In this document: positions 61,391 to 64,000 of the stretch, in pieces
Layout of the letters: every line of letters starts with the position of its first letter
Position numbering within the stretch: the first letter of the stretch is position 1
Assembly (NCBI RefSeq): GCF_018555435.2
Contig: NZ_JAFEJT020000002.1
Coordinates: forward strand, 1-64,000
Length of the DNA: 64,000 bases
Reading direction: 5' to 3'
From: Bifidobacterium amazonense
Lineage (GTDB): Bacteria > Actinomycetota > Actinomycetes > Actinomycetales > Bifidobacteriaceae
Notes under the pieces: generated by a model
Told to the model about the DNA's origin: nothing
Databases searched by the model: none
Seen by the model: the letters and a program-made list of their open reading frames with translations, nothing else
Made by a program: the position numbers and the translations under genes

Positions 61391-61837
61391 TTACGCCAAG
61401 GCCTTATCCAGCAGTTCGTTGATGGCGGCTTCCCGACTCAGGCCATTCGATTGCGCGTACAGAAGGATCTTCTCTTCTCGGGTAAGTCCCGATTGTGCGA
61501 GGCTGCTTCCCAGTGCTTGCCGTGTGTATTCGCTGGGGGTTATCTTTTTCGCCCGCGCGGCCGCTTCGACAAGCTGCCACAATTCTTCCGGAACCCGGAT
61601 GGTATGGGCCTTCATCTCGGCGCGGCTGGGTGGAAATGGGTCCGTTTCCCTGGTGAGCGTTGAGTTGGGGAAACCGTCCTCGGCCTCCTGCGTCCATCGT
61701 TCCACCATGTCGTCGGTGATCGGAGCGCCGTCTTCTGCGATGTACTGCTTCATGCCTGGCTCCATTCCTTCAGGAATCACAGTATACACTGATGTATGAC
61801 GATTGTCATACATTGAGGGTTCGACTGCGGTGTCCAT
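61391..61837 (-). CDS. Ribbon-helix-helix antitoxin-like protein, orphan
   Basis: 148 aa. The start is set by AAAGGGGG 6 bases before the ATG. The centre has DGAPITDDMVERWTQEAEDG, usual in actinobacterial RHH antitoxins, followed by a ribbon-helix-helix part (AHTIRVPEELWQLVEAAARA, KKITPSEYTRQALGSSLAQ). The C-terminus is helical and charged. No toxin gene is adjacent: the neighbours are glycerate kinase and the AT-rich island. It may regulate its own transcription or be the remnant of a module. Confidence 0.7.
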   Translation of the reverse strand: MDTAVEPSMYDNRHTSVYTVIPEGMEPGMKQYIAEDGAPITDDMVERWTQEAEDGFPNSTLTRETDPFPPSRAEMKAHTIRVPEELWQLVEAAARAKKITPSEYTRQALGSSLAQSGLTREEKILLYAQSNGLSREAAINELLDKALA

Positions 61838-62020
61838 ATGGCCCCCTTTGCCTGATGTGGTGGAGTTGCGTGCGGACAAGGGTACTGGGGTTGGCGATGT
61901 GATCGGGCGAATTTAGACCCGTGTGGTCGAATAGTCGGTTCCTCGGTGTGTTGTGGCTAACTCGCTGTGGATGACTTGCGGCAAACGACACAGACCCAGA
62001 GATGCGGCCGTTATATGAAT

Positions 62021-62042
62021 GTGATCGAAAGTGATGGAAGTG
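62021..62042. promoter_or_regulatory. DeoR-type box GTGATCGAAAGTGAT, copy 1
   Basis: GTGATCGAAAGTGAT (62021-62035) followed by GGAAGTG. The exact 15-mer occurs again at 63685 and 63916. It lies 55 bp upstream of the promoter of the two-gene island. Confidence 0.6.
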
Positions 62043-62096
62043 CCGCGGCGGGCTCGAATTAACTTAAGTAAAGTTGGATTTGTCTCGTGCAAAGGG

Positions 62097-62125
62097 TTGA
62101 TTATCAATTTGATAAGTGATATACT
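62097..62125 (+). promoter_or_regulatory. Promoter of the two-gene island with spacer palindrome
   Basis: TTGATT (62097-62102), 17 bp, TATACT (62120-62125). Within the spacer lies the palindrome TTATCAATTTGATAA (62101-62115). The 433-bp gap around it is AT-rich compared with the rest of the window. Confidence 0.7.
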
Positions 62126-62270
62126 TTTCACGCTGTTAGTTGTGACTCCGGAAACATGGTTGTTTCTGTGCTGTTATTGTTCGCAATTTGTTTGAAATAA
62201 TTTACGCGCGCAGTGAGCAGATGTTTTTGTGTTTACCGCCTTAATGCATATTCAAGTCAAGGAACTTATA

Positions 62271-62834
62271 ATGAATGTGATACGGAAAGAGACGCTTTCG
62301 GTAGCGGCCGCATTGTTATTGTGTTTGTTTGTTGTCTGTTGTGTTATCAAACCAGCGGAGGCCAAGGTCAGTAATTCGACGTTAAGTGTGCCGGTATATA
62401 GTCAGGAAAATCGCTCGAATTGGTGCTGGGCGGCCTCTGCGCGGATGATTAGTGCATACTCTATTGGAAACCGTGAGTCGACTTGTCAATTTGTCAAGTG
62501 GGGGAAAGGGACTTCCATATGTGAAGACGTTACCGGCTCTCTCTATGAGATACAAGGTGCGCTTAGCATGGCCGGAGTTCAGAATACGGGAAATGTTATT
62601 TACAGTTCGCTCAGTATGGCGGATGTGAAGACGCAAATTCTCTGGTTTCATCCCATGGCGGCTTTGTGGAATCATCCGACAGGGTTGCATCATATCGTGG
62701 TTATCGTAGGTCATACTAATGATAATAAAGTGATATACAACGAACCAAGATATGGAACTCAAACTAGTTTGCCTTACAATTCATTTAAATCGCATGATCG
62801 TTACACATGGGCTATGACGTTGAAGGATCTCTGA
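62271..62834 (+). CDS. Secreted papain-like cysteine protease
   Basis: 187 aa. A signal peptide (residues about 1-31, LSVAAALLLCLFVVCC, ending PAEA) precedes the mature domain. The catalytic Cys is in NRSNWCWAASARMISAY, the His in GLHHIVVIVGH and a third residue in VIYNEP. This is the C39-like papain fold of the AvrRpt2/C70 kind; a role as secreted effector, peptidase or bacteriocin-like factor cannot be decided. AAGGA is 6 bases before the ATG. Base composition and codon choice are clearly more AT-rich than the neighbours, which suggests acquisition. The next gene starts 5 bp after its stop. Confidence 0.75.
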   Translation: MNVIRKETLSVAAALLLCLFVVCCVIKPAEAKVSNSTLSVPVYSQENRSNWCWAASARMISAYSIGNRESTCQFVKWGKGTSICEDVTGSLYEIQGALSMAGVQNTGNVIYSSLSMADVKTQILWFHPMAALWNHPTGLHHIVVIVGHTNDNKVIYNEPRYGTQTSLPYNSFKSHDRYTWAMTLKDL

Positions 62835-62839
62835 TTATT

Positions 62840-63652
62840 ATGCAACGATGCAGCAAAGGATATTTCATCACACTACTGGGTGCCTGTTCCTTGCTTATTG
62901 GATCTTTTATTGGTTTGGCTGTAGCGGTGGCGTCCTATGCCGATTCGCCCAACGAGTCGATTCCGGTGGATGTGGTGCGGGTTTTTCACGATGAAGCCGT
63001 AGATGCCACTCAATTTATCGGCGGGCAGGATGGGAATGCTGTGAGGACATACAACGATGCCCCGGAAACGGATTTGCGGTATATGCAACCTTACTTCACC
63101 ATAATATCGGATGATAATGGAGGCAACAATCATTTGGTCGGGGATCGATGGATTGCGGCCGTATATATTAACGGAAAACCTGCCGGTTTTACCAGTGTCA
63201 TCCGTAATTCGGAAACGAACGAGATCGAACCATATATGACGGCCGCGTACAAACCGGTGGCAGAGTATCTTGAAACGACGTATCGTCAGGGTGGTAATTT
63301 TGCGGAGTTGGAGATGTCTCCACTTGGCTATTTCATGTTCAAAGACGGCAAGGTCACTCCGCTCGGAGAATCGTCCACCGCTTATATCAGTGCGTCGGTC
63401 AGTGAACAGGAGTTCTTTGATACTTTGGATCGGATCATAATGAAAGCCTCGGCGGATGCGAAGGCTGATCCCCTTGCCGCCGGCGGTGGTGGGCCGGCAG
63501 CCGATGTCACGACAATCAACATTATGGAGCGGCAGTCAGGTGTCAGTTCCGAATCGGCGCTTGCAGTGGTGTTGACCTGTCTGGCGATAGGCGTTGTTCC
63601 TGCTGTCGTCCTGCTGTGGAAAAAGCGGCACGATGTAACCGGTGTCGGATGA
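62840..63652 (+). CDS. Membrane-anchored protein paired with the protease
   Basis: 270 aa. One N-terminal membrane segment (residues about 8-32, FITLLGACSLLIGSFIGLAV) and one near the C-terminus (ALAVVLTCLAIGVVPAVVLL) followed by a short basic tail. The part between them lies outside the cell and is not recognised. The start at 62840 follows an AAGGA 12 bases upstream; an ATG at 62807 inside the previous gene is the alternative. It is cotranscribed with the protease and AT-rich like it. It may be substrate, inhibitor or immunity factor; this is inference. Confidence 0.7.
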   Translation: MQRCSKGYFITLLGACSLLIGSFIGLAVAVASYADSPNESIPVDVVRVFHDEAVDATQFIGGQDGNAVRTYNDAPETDLRYMQPYFTIISDDNGGNNHLVGDRWIAAVYINGKPAGFTSVIRNSETNEIEPYMTAAYKPVAEYLETTYRQGGNFAELEMSPLGYFMFKDGKVTPLGESSTAYISASVSEQEFFDTLDRIIMKASADAKADPLAAGGGGPAADVTTINIMERQSGVSSESALAVVLTCLAIGVVPAVVLLWKKRHDVTGVG

Positions 63653-63684
63653 TCCGGTCTGAACGATATGCCCATCATGTGAGG

Positions 63685-63707
63685 GTGATCGAAAGTGATA
63701 GAAAGTG
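63685..63707. promoter_or_regulatory. DeoR-type box, copy 2, upstream of second GH30
   Basis: GTGATCGAAAGTGAT followed by AGAAAGTG. A TATAAT (63741-63746) with a GTGATCG half-site right after it (63748-63754) lies downstream; no good -35 is found, so an activator may be needed. Confidence 0.6.
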
Positions 63708-63825
63708 TGGGTGCGGCGGGCGAGTTGTTGATTGAATGTGTATAATTGTGATCGTAGTGCCGTGCGTACCGCCGTGCGGCGAACGATGTGCAAGACTCAC
63801 GCTACAACACGAGGAAGTGACTGGA

Positions 63826-64000
63826 ATGACTGGATTCCTGAATGACTACGCCCATGAGTACTGGACGCGCACCAGCGGCGACCTGACCAACCGCCGCACC
63901 CCGATCGCCACCCCTGTGATCGAAAGTGATCACGGAACGGCCGCGACGGTGATCATCGACCCGACCCGCCGCTACCAGTATTGGGAAGGCGCGGGCGCGG
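63826..64000 (+). CDS. GH30 family glycosidase (5' part only)
   Basis: The first 58 codons run off the right edge. The sequence MTGFLNDYAHEYWTRTSGDL and YQYWEGAGA matches the start of the GH30 enzyme at 54669 (NEFWTVTSGDL, PWLGAGA). So two GH30 paralogues flank an accessory stretch of 7.6 kb. GAGGAAG lies about 11 bases before the ATG. An exact copy of the GTGATCGAAAGTGAT box is contained in the coding part (63916-63930). Confidence 0.8.
   Translation, partial: MTGFLNDYAHEYWTRTSGDLTNRRTPIATPVIESDHGTAATVIIDPTRRYQYWEGAGA

Overview
The window is about 64 kb of a GC-rich actinobacterial chromosome, and the gene content points to Bifidobacterium. Signs of this are many LacI-, AraC- and DeoR-type sugar regulators, GH43 and GH30 glycosidases, ABC sugar importers without a linked ATPase, peptide ABC importers with fused ATPases, aminopeptidase C, and a galE. 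Species cannot be named from the sequence alone. All CDS boundaries are read from frame, start context and family knowledge; no database search was possible.

Layout. 1-3.2 kb: the end of a histidine phosphatase gene, an unknown protein and a DUF805 membrane protein with long Q/Y/G/P-rich tails. 3.5-18.2 kb: an arabinan (or arabinose-containing glycan) utilisation locus. It has a nucleoside-hydrolase-like gene, four GH43 enzymes (one surface lipoprotein, three without signal peptides), a LacI regulator, an LplABC-like importer without its own ATPase, and a YesL-like protein. Seven copies of one operator (core ACAWCGATG) mark the promoters, and two of these promoters have identical -35 and -10 hexamers. 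18.2-25.5 kb: gltX followed by two tRNA-Glu genes and one tRNA-Gln, a metallophosphoesterase, an AbiEi-like gene translationally coupled to a leucine-rich-variant repeat gene, and metG. 26.4-30.8 kb: a sugar porter behind a terminator-like leader, an aldo/keto reductase, and aminopeptidase C with a cysteine-rich insert. 31-37.4 kb: an oligopeptide importer. 38-42.4 kb: a heterodimeric ABC exporter followed by an unlisted 42-residue small gene with a strong ribosome binding site and a terminator. 42.9-48.4 kb: a second peptide importer. 48.4-51.5 kb: a truncated MFS gene, a tandem repeat array, a C39-like protein and a small two-gene module. 51.7-56.2 kb: an AraC regulator, a DeoR/LacI chimeric regulator and a GH30 enzyme. 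56.2-63.8 kb: an accessory stretch between two GH30 paralogues. It holds yefM-yoeB, galE, another toxin/antitoxin-like pair, glycerate kinase, an orphan RHH protein, and an AT-richer two-gene island (secreted papain-like protease plus membrane protein).

Intergenic DNA is rich in structured repeats. Two arrays (41.9 and 49 kb) share one unit that alternates strictly between 53 and 51 bp. A third array (11.4 kb) has 62-63 bp units bounded by inverted ends. There are also REP-like palindromes at three loci, a DnaA-box-bearing element in two inverted copies, and two pairs of a 42-bp-spaced motif in opposite orientation.

The strongest candidates for something undescribed are the alternating 53/51-bp arrays, the small peptide next to the exporter, the compact operator/promoter code of the arabinan locus, the cysteine-rich insert in aminopeptidase C, and the two small toxin/antitoxin-like modules.
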